From Paraburkholderia metrosideri (GTDB lineage: Bacteria > Pseudomonadota > Gammaproteobacteria > Burkholderiales > Burkholderiaceae): DNA of 64,000 bases. Positions 46,087 to 54,683 of the stretch are shown here, piece by piece. The stretch covers positions 124,001 through 188,000 of the forward strand of contig NZ_CAJHCP010000012.1 of assembly GCF_904848625.1 (NCBI RefSeq), in the 5' to 3' direction. Below the pieces are notes generated by a model that had not been told where the DNA came from, searched no databases, and worked only from the letters and a program-made list of their open reading frames with translations. The position numbers and the translations under genes are program-made. Each line of letters starts with the position of its first letter. Position 1 is the stretch's first letter.

Positions 46087-47844
46087 ATGTTTCACACCAT
46101 GAAAGTCAAACACAACCCGGCGCGACTGCGTCAACGGATTCTGCTGTCCGTCCTTATCGGCATGCTGCTATGCGAGGCCGCTCCGGCCGCACTCGCTCAG
46201 GCCGCCTATCCCACAGCAACCGCCAACGCGTCCGACAGCGCTCGCGTGCTGGAAATGTTTCGCGGCGAGGTCCGTATCCTGCCGATTCACGGCACGATCA
46301 AGCGGATCGCCATCGGCAACGGCAAGCTGCTGACTGCGAATGTCGTCGACGGCAGCCTGATGCTGCTGGGCGAGCATGACGGCATTACGTCCCTCGTCGT
46401 CTGGACGGAGAAAGGTATCGCGCTGCAAACCACGGTTCGCATTGCCAGGTCGGAAGTGAATGCGTCACTGCAACAGTTGCGCGCGGTGCTGAAGCCCGTC
46501 ACCGGGCTCCAGATCGATGCAATCGGCTCGAACATCGTGTTGTCCGGTGTCGTGCATAGCGACATGCTGCCGATCATCAAGTCTGCCACGCAAGACATGC
46601 CGAATGTCATCGACACCACCAAAGCCGATGAAGGCGAGGCGCTCAGAAAGACCGTGCACTTCAAGGTGCAGATCATGGAGGTCACGCGCACTGCCCAAAA
46701 ACAACTTGGCATTGCGTGGGACAGCACGTTCAATGGGCCGCAGATAGGCGGCGCGATCAGCGCCGCGACCGGCGCAGCAACGGCCGCGACAGCGGGCACC
46801 AGTTACTTCCTCGCGGGTATCGCGTCGAACATCACGTCGCGTATCAATTTTGCCGTTGCCAATGGCGACGCATTCGTGCTCGCCACGCCCGAGCTGAATA
46901 CGAAGAGCGGCGGCACCGCGAGTTTCCTGGCTGGTGGCCAGATTCCGATTCCGCAAGCGGGTGCGCTTGGTACAACCAATGTCCAGTACAAGGACTACGG
47001 GATCAAACTGAACATCGTCCCCGTGGTCGACGCGAATAACATCATTTCCGCGCATCTGACTACCGAGATCAGTCAGATCGATCCGTCCGTCACCTATGGC
47101 GGCATGCCCGGTTTCCTGACCCGCAACACGAGTTCCGATATTTCGATGCGCGCGGGCGAGACCCTCGCGATCTCCGGCCTCGTCAGCGCCGACGCCGCCA
47201 ACGACAGTAACGGCATGCCATTTCTCGGGAAGTTGCCGATCATCGGTCAGCTGTTCCGGTCGGACAGCTTCCGCGCGAAGAAGAGCGATCTGGTGATCTT
47301 CGTGACGCCGGTCATCTCCGATCCGTCGCTCGACCCGAATACGGGCTTGCTGGCACGCGCCAACCGGATCGACGAAAGCTTCCGCAACGAATACGGCAAC
47401 CCGAGCCCGCTTCTGTCGGACGAAGAAAAGGCGAAACGCACGGTGGCGCCGCGTCAGCCTATCGAAGCGACGCCGGCACTGCTTCCCGCACCTATTCGCA
47501 GTACGCCCGCGGTGGCGGAATCGTCGACACACGTTCCGCAGCACGATCAACCGGAAGCGCCCGTATCAGGGGCCGCCGCGGGGTCTGCTCCTGCGCATGA
47601 ACAAGTGGCGCAAGCAGTGCAAGCCGTGCAAGCGGGCCAGGCGACCGACCCCACCGCAACGCCTGCTGTGCCGCAGCCGCCACCCGCGAGCACGCCGCCG
47701 CCAGGTGTCGCCGAGGCGCTTCGTCTGCTCAACACCGCGCAACCTCCTGCTCCATCCGGCATGCCGGTCGACCCCGCGCAATCAGCCTTGAACGGCAAGG
47801 TACCCGCGCAGCAAGTCGGCGTGCTCGGCAGTTCGGCTAACTGA
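46087..47844 (+). CDS. cpaC: Tad secretin (CpaC/RcpA)
   Basis: The outer-membrane channel of the Tad pilus, 585 residues. A signal peptide ends near ALAQA. An N-terminal secretin/pilus-formation domain (EVRILPIHGTIKRIAIGNGKLL) and a BON-like segment follow. The secretin core includes FLAGGQIPIPQ, VVDANNIISAHLTTEISQID and SDLVIFVTPVI. The tail of about 110 residues is Pro/Ala-rich. I chose the first ATG after cpaB; one four codons later is possible. Confidence 0.93.
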   Translation: MFHTMKVKHNPARLRQRILLSVLIGMLLCEAAPAALAQAAYPTATANASDSARVLEMFRGEVRILPIHGTIKRIAIGNGKLLTANVVDGSLMLLGEHDGITSLVVWTEKGIALQTTVRIARSEVNASLQQLRAVLKPVTGLQIDAIGSNIVLSGVVHSDMLPIIKSATQDMPNVIDTTKADEGEALRKTVHFKVQIMEVTRTAQKQLGIAWDSTFNGPQIGGAISAATGAATAATAGTSYFLAGIASNITSRINFAVANGDAFVLATPELNTKSGGTASFLAGGQIPIPQAGALGTTNVQYKDYGIKLNIVPVVDANNIISAHLTTEISQIDPSVTYGGMPGFLTRNTSSDISMRAGETLAISGLVSADAANDSNGMPFLGKLPIIGQLFRSDSFRAKKSDLVIFVTPVISDPSLDPNTGLLARANRIDESFRNEYGNPSPLLSDEEKAKRTVAPRQPIEATPALLPAPIRSTPAVAESSTHVPQHDQPEAPVSGAAAGSAPAHEQVAQAVQAVQAGQATDPTATPAVPQPPPASTPPPGVAEALRLLNTAQPPAPSGMPVDPAQSALNGKVPAQQVGVLGSSAN

Positions 47845-47865
47845 CCGGCTCTCGCCAAGGAACAC

Positions 47866-49782
47866 ATGCTCAATCTTCAGATACATGCGCGCAATACGCC
47901 GATGCAGGCATTCCAGATCGAACACGGTTGTACGATCGGCAAGAGCGCGAGTTGCGATATCGTCGTCAAGGGAATGCTGGTTGGCAAGGTGCAGGCGCGC
48001 ATTGTGAGAGAAAACAGCGCCTACTACGTGGAAGACCAGGGCGGCATTACGGCAACGCTCGTCAATGGTTCGCCGATCACGCGCTATGGGCCGCTGAACG
48101 AAGCGGATCAGATCGAAGTCGGCACGACGACGATCAAGATCCAGCGTGCCGCGTCTGCGCAGCAGGCGGCACAAGCGCCGGTAGGCATGCCCGCTGACGT
48201 CAACCCTGCATCGCCCACTCAGCCAGACACCGAACATGTCGGGCTGCAGGCTGCCAATGCTGCTCAGCCAAGCACGTCGCAGGCACACACGAACGTCGCG
48301 GCCGCTCCGGCGACGGCATCTGCGTCGAGCGGGGCGTCATACCCGGTCACGACCGAATCCACCGCCGCAGTCGCGGCTCAACAGCCGCGTGCGCCACAGC
48401 CCTCCATACCCACTCAGACCGCACCGGCAACCGAAGCCCCGTTGCGCGTCAACACCTCGCACGCGAAGCGGACAGCCGCCGCCGAGTTGACCGTTGCGCC
48501 GATCAACAGCCCGCGTGGCATCGAACTGCGCAAGCAGGCTCACATGAAAGTGATCTCGGCACTCGACCTGCGCCGTCTGAACGTCGCGCGGATGGAAGAC
48601 GACGAGTTGCGCAAGACCGTCAGCGCCGCGCTTGACGACATCCTGGATCACGACCGCGCGTTCAGCTCGACGGACATCCCGCTCGAAACGCTGAAAAAAA
48701 GCGTGTTCGACGAAATCATCGGGCTGGGGCCGCTCGAAGAACTGATCGCCGACCCGACCGTGTCGGAAATCATGGTCAATTGTCACAACGAGATTTTTGT
48801 CGAGCAGTACGGGCGGCTCACCCGCTCGCCGGTCATCTTCACCGACGACCGCGCGGTGCTCGGCGCAATCGAGCGGATCGTCGCGCCGATTGGGCGACGC
48901 ATCGACGAAAGCTCGCCGATGGTCGATGCACGTCTGGCCGACGGCTCGCGTGTGAACGCCGTGATTCCACCACTCGCGCTGAAAGGCCCCAGCATCACGA
49001 TCCGGAAATTCTCGCGGCAAAAGCTCGAAGGCGAGGATCTGATCCGCTTCGGCTCGATGTCGCCAGACATGCTCGAGTTTCTGCATACCGCCGTCGAGCA
49101 GGGAGCCAACATCATCATCTCCGGGGGCACCGGCTCGGGTAAAACCACCTTGCTGAACGTGCTGTCGAACTACATTCCCGACGACGAACGCATCGTCACT
49201 GTCGAAGACGCGGCGGAACTGCAACTGTCGCAGCCCAACCTCGTGTCGCTCGAAGCGCGGCCCGCGAACATGGAAGGCAAAGGCGCGGTCCACATCCGCG
49301 ATCTGGTGAAAAACTGCTTGCGGATGCGCCCTGACCGGATCGTGATCGGCGAATGCCGTGGCGGCGAAGCGCTCGACATGCTGCAGGCAATGAACACGGG
49401 CCACGACGGTTCGCTGACCACTGCCCACGCCAACACGCCGCGCGACTGTATCGCGCGTCTCGAAGTGATGACGCTGATGGCCGGGCTCGAACTGCCGGTG
49501 CAGGCGATTCGCGAACAGATCTGCTCGGCCGTCGACATCATCGTGCAGCAGTCGCGCTTTTCGTGCGGCTCCCGCCGAGTGACGCACGTGACCGAAGTGA
49601 GCGGGATGGAATCCGGCGTGATCACGCTGCAAGACGTGTTCGTTTTCAAGGAAGAAGGTTTCGGCGAGAACGGCAAGATTCAGGGCAAGTTCGTGCCCAC
49701 TGCCTATATCCCCGATTTCTATCAGGAGTTGATTCGCCGCCGCATTCCGGTGAATACCGATATTTTTACGCGGATCGAGTGA
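47866..49782 (+). CDS. tadA: TadA/CpaF secretion ATPase with N-terminal FHA domain
   Basis: The motor ATPase of the pilus, 638 residues. Residues 1-95 form an FHA-like domain, then a Pro/Ala linker to about 210 and a CpaF-type core. Walker A is GGTGSGKT at 420-427, the Asp box TVEDAAEL at 445-452, Walker B RIVIGEC at 491-497, and the His box has His513 and His521. The FHA part lacks the canonical GR, Ser and His that contact phosphothreonine (it reads TIGKS and VGKVQARI). AAGGA precedes the ATG. FHA-TadA fusion is unusual, and no TadZ is encoded nearby. Confidence 0.95.
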   Translation: MLNLQIHARNTPMQAFQIEHGCTIGKSASCDIVVKGMLVGKVQARIVRENSAYYVEDQGGITATLVNGSPITRYGPLNEADQIEVGTTTIKIQRAASAQQAAQAPVGMPADVNPASPTQPDTEHVGLQAANAAQPSTSQAHTNVAAAPATASASSGASYPVTTESTAAVAAQQPRAPQPSIPTQTAPATEAPLRVNTSHAKRTAAAELTVAPINSPRGIELRKQAHMKVISALDLRRLNVARMEDDELRKTVSAALDDILDHDRAFSSTDIPLETLKKSVFDEIIGLGPLEELIADPTVSEIMVNCHNEIFVEQYGRLTRSPVIFTDDRAVLGAIERIVAPIGRRIDESSPMVDARLADGSRVNAVIPPLALKGPSITIRKFSRQKLEGEDLIRFGSMSPDMLEFLHTAVEQGANIIISGGTGSGKTTLLNVLSNYIPDDERIVTVEDAAELQLSQPNLVSLEARPANMEGKGAVHIRDLVKNCLRMRPDRIVIGECRGGEALDMLQAMNTGHDGSLTTAHANTPRDCIARLEVMTLMAGLELPVQAIREQICSAVDIIVQQSRFSCGSRRVTHVTEVSGMESGVITLQDVFVFKEEGFGENGKIQGKFVPTAYIPDFYQELIRRRIPVNTDIFTRIE

Positions 49783-49792
49783 GAGGCCGGCT

Positions 49793-50641
49793 ATGAGTCT
49801 TCCCATTATTCTCGCGTTGACGTTCGTCGGCTGCCTCGCGTTGACGTTCCTGGTGTCGCGCATGGGCACATCCACGTTGCGGGCCGGTTCGCGGCAGATG
49901 GCAGGAGAAATCGAATCGTCGCTGGCCGACGCGTTCGTGTTCGTGAACCGGCAGAAAGCGGCCGCGTGGAGCATGGCGTTGATGATTGGCTTGCCGATCG
50001 CAGTCTTTTTACTGACCCGCAGCATTCTGATTGCACTGGCGTCGGTGCCGATCGCGTTGATGGTGCCGAAAAAATACATCACCCGGATGCGTCAGAAGCG
50101 AATTGAAACGCTCGAAAAGCAACTCCCCGACGCACTGCTGATGATGTCCGGCGCGCTGCGCGCAGGCGCCAGTTTTCCGACCGCGCTGGAAGCCGTGGTG
50201 CAGGAAACCGCCGCACCGATCTCGCAGGAATTCGATCTGCTCATGCGCGAGATCCGTATGGGCATCGACATGGACATCGCAATGCGCAACGTCGAAAAGC
50301 GCATCCCGATTCCCGACTTTCTGATGATGACGGCCGCCGTCACGATCGCGCGCGAAGTCGGCGGCAACCTCGCGGAAGCGCTGGAGTCCGTCGCCCGCAC
50401 CTTGCGCGAGAAATTGCAGATGGAAGGCAAGATCAAGGCGCTGACATCGCAAGGCCGCATGCAAGGCATTGTGATGACCTGTCTGCCGCTGCTGCTGATG
50501 CTCGTGTTGCGTTTTATGGAACCGAAGGCGATGGCACCGCTGTTCAACGAGCCAGTCGGCTGGGGCACGCTCGCGGTCATCGGCGTGATGGAGTTCCTCG
50601 GCTATCTGTCGATCAAGAAGATCACCAACATCGACGTGTGA
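49793..50641 (+). CDS. tadB: TadB inner-membrane platform protein
   Basis: A 282-residue T2SF-family protein. It has two N-terminal helices, then QLPDALLMMSGALRAGASFPTALEAVVQE and a second helical bundle with ARTLREKLQMEGKIKALTSQGRMQ, and C-terminal membrane helices. TadB and TadC form the membrane platform driven by TadA. GAGAGG precedes the ATG. Confidence 0.93.
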   Translation: MSLPIILALTFVGCLALTFLVSRMGTSTLRAGSRQMAGEIESSLADAFVFVNRQKAAAWSMALMIGLPIAVFLLTRSILIALASVPIALMVPKKYITRMRQKRIETLEKQLPDALLMMSGALRAGASFPTALEAVVQETAAPISQEFDLLMREIRMGIDMDIAMRNVEKRIPIPDFLMMTAAVTIAREVGGNLAEALESVARTLREKLQMEGKIKALTSQGRMQGIVMTCLPLLLMLVLRFMEPKAMAPLFNEPVGWGTLAVIGVMEFLGYLSIKKITNIDV

Positions 50642-50645
50642 CCCT

Positions 50646-51527
50646 ATGCTGCTATTCATTGCTTTTGCTGTAAGCGTCGGCCTGATCGTGGTAATCGGCA
50701 TCGGCTACACGTCGATACGCGGGCTGTCCGGCGCGGTGCCACAGGAGAATCGCCTGTTCCTCGACCCGCTGCCGGCATCCCTGCGACCGCTGTGGCCGCT
50801 CGTCAATTTCGTGGTCCACCATTTCGGCGACAGATTCAGCACGAAGCTGGTCGAAAGAACCGACCTGCAACTGCGGCTGACGTCGCTGACGTTCCTGATG
50901 AACGCGCGGCAGTTCATTGCGCTGTCCGTCATCGGCGCGGTCATGGTGGCGCTGATCGCGCTGCTGCTGATGCTCTCGCTCGGCCTGTTTTCCGTGCTGG
51001 TACTCATCGGCGCAGCGATCCTCGGCTACTTCTATCCGCGTATCTGGACGCGCGATGTGCGGCGCCGCCGCATCGGGCAAATCCTCAAGCATCTGCCGAT
51101 CTATCTCGACTTTCTCACGCTCGCGGTCGAAGCCGGACTGAACATCAACGGGGCGCTTCAGAAGGCCATTGAAAAAGGGCCGCCAGGGCCATTACGGTGG
51201 GAGCTGGAACATGTGCTGCGCGATCTCAAGTCGGGGCTGAACCGGACTGAAGCGCTGCGTCGTCTGGATGACCGGCTGCGCATCAAGGAGGTGACAAATC
51301 TGGTCGGCGCGGTGGTACAGGCTGAACGGATGGGCTCGGGTCTCGCGAAGTCGCTGCGGTTTCAATCTGAACAGCGCCGTTCCGAACGCTTTCAACGCGC
51401 AGAAAAACAGGCGATGGAAGCACCTGTAAAACTGGTTTTTCCGCTGCTCGTGTTCATCTTTCCCGTCACGTTTATCGTGCTGGGGTTTCCGATCGTGATG
51501 AAATTCGTTCAGGAGGGTCTGTTGTGA
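50646..51527 (+). CDS. tadC: TadC inner-membrane platform protein
   Basis: A 293-residue T2SF-family protein paralogous to TadB, with helices near residues 5-25, 90-130 and 265-290. The core is LPIYLDFLTLAVEAGLNINGALQKAIEKGPPGPL. It lies 4 bp after tadB, and its stop overlaps the next gene in a GTGA junction. Confidence 0.93.
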   Translation: MLLFIAFAVSVGLIVVIGIGYTSIRGLSGAVPQENRLFLDPLPASLRPLWPLVNFVVHHFGDRFSTKLVERTDLQLRLTSLTFLMNARQFIALSVIGAVMVALIALLLMLSLGLFSVLVLIGAAILGYFYPRIWTRDVRRRRIGQILKHLPIYLDFLTLAVEAGLNINGALQKAIEKGPPGPLRWELEHVLRDLKSGLNRTEALRRLDDRLRIKEVTNLVGAVVQAERMGSGLAKSLRFQSEQRRSERFQRAEKQAMEAPVKLVFPLLVFIFPVTFIVLGFPIVMKFVQEGLL

Positions 51528-51874
51528 AACTGGCTCGCCTTCAGGTTCGCGGAGAGCAGCCCGGCGTCGCGGTATCGATGACGGAAACCGCGCGGGAACG
51601 GCTGCGCGGTCTGCTGGGCCGCGACCATCTCCCAGCCGGCGAAGCGCTATTGCTCAAACGCTGCGGATCCGTACACACGTTCGGCATGCGCTTTGCGATC
51701 GACGTGGTGTTTCTCGACCGGTTCGAGCGTGCCGTTGCCGTTCATCACGACGTGGGTAAGCGGCGCATGTTGTTCAACTTTCGCGCGGCTCACACTCTGG
51801 AAATGTCTGCGGGCGCTGCGCGCAAACTAGGCCTGGTTGTCGGCGACCAGCTTCGCTTCGAGGCAGCGCCGTGA
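51524..51874 (+). CDS. DUF192 protein
   Basis: A 116-residue DUF192-family protein. Recognisable segments are ARERLRGLLGRDHLPAGEALLLKRCGSVHTFGMRFAIDVVFLD and the C-terminal ALEMSAGAARKLGLVVGDQL-like end. The family's function is not established. It starts with GTG overlapping the tadC stop and ends in another GTGA overlap, so it belongs to the pilus operon. DUF192 genes occur in other Tad loci (general knowledge). Confidence 0.88.
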   Translation: MKLARLQVRGEQPGVAVSMTETARERLRGLLGRDHLPAGEALLLKRCGSVHTFGMRFAIDVVFLDRFERAVAVHHDVGKRRMLFNFRAAHTLEMSAGAARKLGLVVGDQLRFEAAP

Positions 51875-52731
51875 ACCGTTCTTCTGGTTTCAAATCGCCA
51901 CGCCGGCGGTCATCGCCGCGTCGCAGTGGATGGGCTCACCGCGTACGCAAACTCCGCCAAGCCGGTCAATCGATGACGGAATTCATCATCATCGCGCCGG
52001 TATTGCTGTTCGTGTGCTTCGGCACACTGCAGTTCGTCCTGCTCTATCAGGCGAAATCCACACTCGACGTGGCCGTGCTGGAAGCCGCGCGCGAGGGGGC
52101 GGTCAACCACGGTTCGATGCAGGCAATGCGCAATGGCCTCGCGCGCGGGATCGCGCCGCTTTACGCGCGTCAGGCGAGCGCTGAGGGCGCCGCTAACGCG
52201 CTCGCGAAGGCGCAAGTCGATGCCACCCAGTTCAGCATCATCACGGTTCTCAATCCCTCGTCGACGGCCATGAGGGACTACGCCCGCCCCCGTTACTACG
52301 CAGACGAGCAGGTCGCCTATACCGAGATTCCCAACGATTCGCTGATGTATCGCGATCCCTCTGTACCGACGGACGGCCAATCGGATCCCAACGATCCACA
52401 CGTCAATATTCAGGATGCCAATCTTCTGAAAATTCATGTGCACTATTGCTACGACATGTATGTTCCGCTGGCCAACAAGGCGATTTACTACGCGACCAAT
52501 GTGATCGGCATTATCGGCAGCGGCGGTATTTTGACGCGTGAACCGGCCGAGGTCGATCGGGACCCGTATGGCTCGCCGAAGAATGGCGACGAGCTATGCA
52601 AGATCCAACTCAAGGACGGTATCGAAACAGGCCGCTGGCCGATTTCAATCGATTCGGAAGCAATCGTGCGCATGCAATCGCCGTTCAGGCCAGCGGCGTT
52701 GACCGACTCACCGAACCCCATCGGCAACTGA
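51871..52731 (+). CDS. tadE: TadE-like minor pilin
   Basis: A 286-residue pseudopilin. After a basic leader of about 32 residues comes GQSMTEFIIIAPVLLFVCFGTLQFVLLYQAK, followed by STLDVAVLEAAREGAVNHG, the TadE signature. The periplasmic domain has two Cys (HYCYDMY and DELCKIQ). Start is GTG in a GTGA overlap with the DUF192 gene; the stop overlaps the next start (TGATG). Confidence 0.88.
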   Translation: MNRSSGFKSPRRRSSPRRSGWAHRVRKLRQAGQSMTEFIIIAPVLLFVCFGTLQFVLLYQAKSTLDVAVLEAAREGAVNHGSMQAMRNGLARGIAPLYARQASAEGAANALAKAQVDATQFSIITVLNPSSTAMRDYARPRYYADEQVAYTEIPNDSLMYRDPSVPTDGQSDPNDPHVNIQDANLLKIHVHYCYDMYVPLANKAIYYATNVIGIIGSGGILTREPAEVDRDPYGSPKNGDELCKIQLKDGIETGRWPISIDSEAIVRMQSPFRPAALTDSPNPIGN

Positions 52732-53546
52732 TGACACGTCGTGGCCAGCCGAGGTTTCCATGGCGCGGCGTGCATCGGCATTGCCCGAGCCGATTGTTGG
52801 TGGCGGGCGGCCTGATCGCGGCGAGTATCTGCCTGCCGTATAGCGCGCAAGCCACCGAGCGCATGACTGTGCGCGCCTACCCCAAATCAGATGTGGTGAT
52901 GATGATCGGCGGCATGGCGAACGACAACAGCGTGCAATCGGCGCAAGCCGTGTCGGCGGAAAACATCAGCCCGTCTGACGACGCCAGTCGTCTCTCGGTC
53001 GTCATCCAGCCAGGACGCCGCTCGCTGCTCACCAATGCGATCCAGCAAACCTCCGAATCGATTGCGTCACGTGTCATGGCGCTCTCGCCGGTCATCAACG
53101 AAGCCGCGCACGTCGCCGATGTCGACAGTGCTCTGCTGATGGCAGTGATCGATGTGGAATCCGGTGGTAATCCGCGAGCGGTATCGCCGAAGGGCGCAAC
53201 CGGTTTGATGCAATTAATGCCGGGCACGGGAGAGCAGCACGGCGCGTCCAATCTGTTCGATCCCCGCCAGAATGTCGCTGCTGGCGCACGTTATCTGAAA
53301 GCGCTCACGCGGCAATTCGGCGAGCTTTCGCTCGTGCTCGCGGCCTACAACGCCGGCGAAGGCGCCGTGCAAAAGTATGGCGGACAGATTCCGCCGTACG
53401 CGGAGACGATGCGCTATGTACCCAAAGTCATCGCCCGATACAACTGGTACCGAGCGATAACTGCTGGCGGCGGAGCATCAATACAGGAAGGAAAGGAGAG
53501 CGCGACGGGGCGGCTGCTGCTGATCGGCTCGGGCGCCGACTATTGA
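52731..53546 (+). CDS. SLT-type lytic transglycosylase
   Basis: A 271-residue exported lytic transglycosylase. A basic N-terminus and signal peptide end near SAQA. A linker precedes the catalytic domain with Glu in MAVIDVESGGNPRAVSPKGA, then GLMQLMPGTGEQHG and LVLAAYNAGEGAVQKYGG. It probably opens peptidoglycan for the secretin and pilus. It is the last gene of the Tad operon and converges with the Hpt gene, 16 bp away. Confidence 0.92.
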   Translation: MTRRGQPRFPWRGVHRHCPSRLLVAGGLIAASICLPYSAQATERMTVRAYPKSDVVMMIGGMANDNSVQSAQAVSAENISPSDDASRLSVVIQPGRRSLLTNAIQQTSESIASRVMALSPVINEAAHVADVDSALLMAVIDVESGGNPRAVSPKGATGLMQLMPGTGEQHGASNLFDPRQNVAAGARYLKALTRQFGELSLVLAAYNAGEGAVQKYGGQIPPYAETMRYVPKVIARYNWYRAITAGGGASIQEGKESATGRLLLIGSGADY

Positions 53547-53562
53547 CGACGATGCAACGTGG

Positions 53563-53937
53563 TCAAGGTTGAACTGAAACGCCCAAAGCCAACTTGACCG
53601 ATATTTCGAACTCGGTCACCGCCCCCACCACTTGCGATAAAAGTGCACTGACCAGGACATCCTGCCGGGCACGCGCAGCCGCTTCCAGTTCATTGATCAG
53701 CGTGACGAGATTGTCGCATTCGAGCATACGGGCTGATCCCGCCAGTCGATGCGCAGCGTTAGCGGCGAGATCCCAGGCCTTGGCGTCGACACTGTCGCGC
53801 AACAGAACAAGCGTCGTGCGGTTAGTTTCAACGATCATCTCGAGCAACCGGCGTGCGACCCTCAGATCGCCACCGGCCAGTTCCGCGGCGATGGCAAGGA
53901 ACGGGCTTGCCCCATCGGAGCACAGGGAACGGTTCAT
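53563..53937 (-). CDS. stand-alone Hpt phosphotransfer protein
   Basis: A 124-residue four-helix Hpt protein with phospho-acceptor His63 in NAAHRLAGSARML. It contains no kinase or receiver. It lies 18 bp downstream of a NarL-type regulator on the same strand. A hybrid kinase elsewhere would be needed to charge it. Confidence 0.88.
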   Translation of the reverse strand: MNRSLCSDGASPFLAIAAELAGGDLRVARRLLEMIVETNRTTLVLLRDSVDAKAWDLAANAAHRLAGSARMLECDNLVTLINELEAAARARQDVLVSALLSQVVGAVTEFEISVKLALGVSVQP

Positions 53938-53955
53938 TGCGTCACTGTCCTCGCG

Positions 53956-54597
53956 TCAATGCGTCGATGCGATCCGGCAGCGGCGTGCCAGATCGATGAG
54001 TTCCACTAGCGATTTCGCGCCGAGCTTCTGCATGATGCGAGTCTTGTGACTACTGACAGTCTTGTTGCTGATAAACAGTGCGTCGCCAATAGCCTTATTC
54101 GACATGCCTTTCGACAGCATCTGCAAGATCACGAGTTCTTTGTCAGACAGCAACCGCACGCGACCTTCGTCGTCTTCGGTGCCGATGTTGGGCGCCATGC
54201 CACCTCCGCTTGCCGTCACGGGGAATACCGTGTAGCCAGCCAGCACAGCCTCGACGCCGCGCATGATCTCCTTCATTTCCTGCGACTTGCCGACAAAACC
54301 GTGGACACCCGAGCGCATTGCCCGCGGTGCGAAGGTGGCAGGATCGTGGCCCGACAACACCAGCAGACGAATCGGCGGATGAACAAGTTTGAGCCGTGGA
54401 ATCACATCGAGTCCGCTGATACGCGGAATATCTAGATCGAGTATGGCGAGTTTCGGCGTGAACTGCCGGGCCATTTCAACTGCCGTCTGGCCGTTGTCCG
54501 CTTCGATCACTTCTTCGATGCCCAGCAACTGCTTGAGCTGCATTTTGATGACCATTCGGAATGCCGGATGGTCGTCGATAATCAGAATAGTCGACAT
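53956..54597 (-). CDS. NarL/FixJ-type response regulator (second copy)
   Basis: A 213-residue regulator. The receiver has IDDH, phospho-acceptor Asp54 in AILDLDIPRISG and Lys in GFVGKSQEM. The LuxR helix-turn-helix reads LLSDKELVILQMLSKGMSNKAIGDALFISNKTVSSHKTRIMQKL. It resembles the regulator at 30556-31164 in length, motif and neighbours. It likely controls the pilus operon or its own OmpA neighbour; this is inference. Confidence 0.93.
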   Translation of the reverse strand: MSTILIIDDHPAFRMVIKMQLKQLLGIEEVIEADNGQTAVEMARQFTPKLAILDLDIPRISGLDVIPRLKLVHPPIRLLVLSGHDPATFAPRAMRSGVHGFVGKSQEMKEIMRGVEAVLAGYTVFPVTASGGGMAPNIGTEDDEGRVRLLSDKELVILQMLSKGMSNKAIGDALFISNKTVSSHKTRIMQKLGAKSLVELIDLARRCRIASTH

Positions 54598-54635
54598 GTT
54601 TTTTTTATCCTCGTGAAACTATCGCTGCTATTGAG

Positions 54636-54683
54636 TAGTTAGTAGCGCTGCGCGCCGCCCCGATGCAATAGCGCTGCTAACTA
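54636..54683 (-). repeat. inverted repeat at the OmpA-2 stop / regulator-2 upstream region
   Basis: TAGTTAGTAGCGCT and AGCGCTGCTAACTA (one mismatch) flank a 20-nt loop and overlap the stop codon of the OmpA-type gene. It could be a weak terminator or partial transcript barrier before the regulator. No T run follows directly. Confidence 0.6.
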
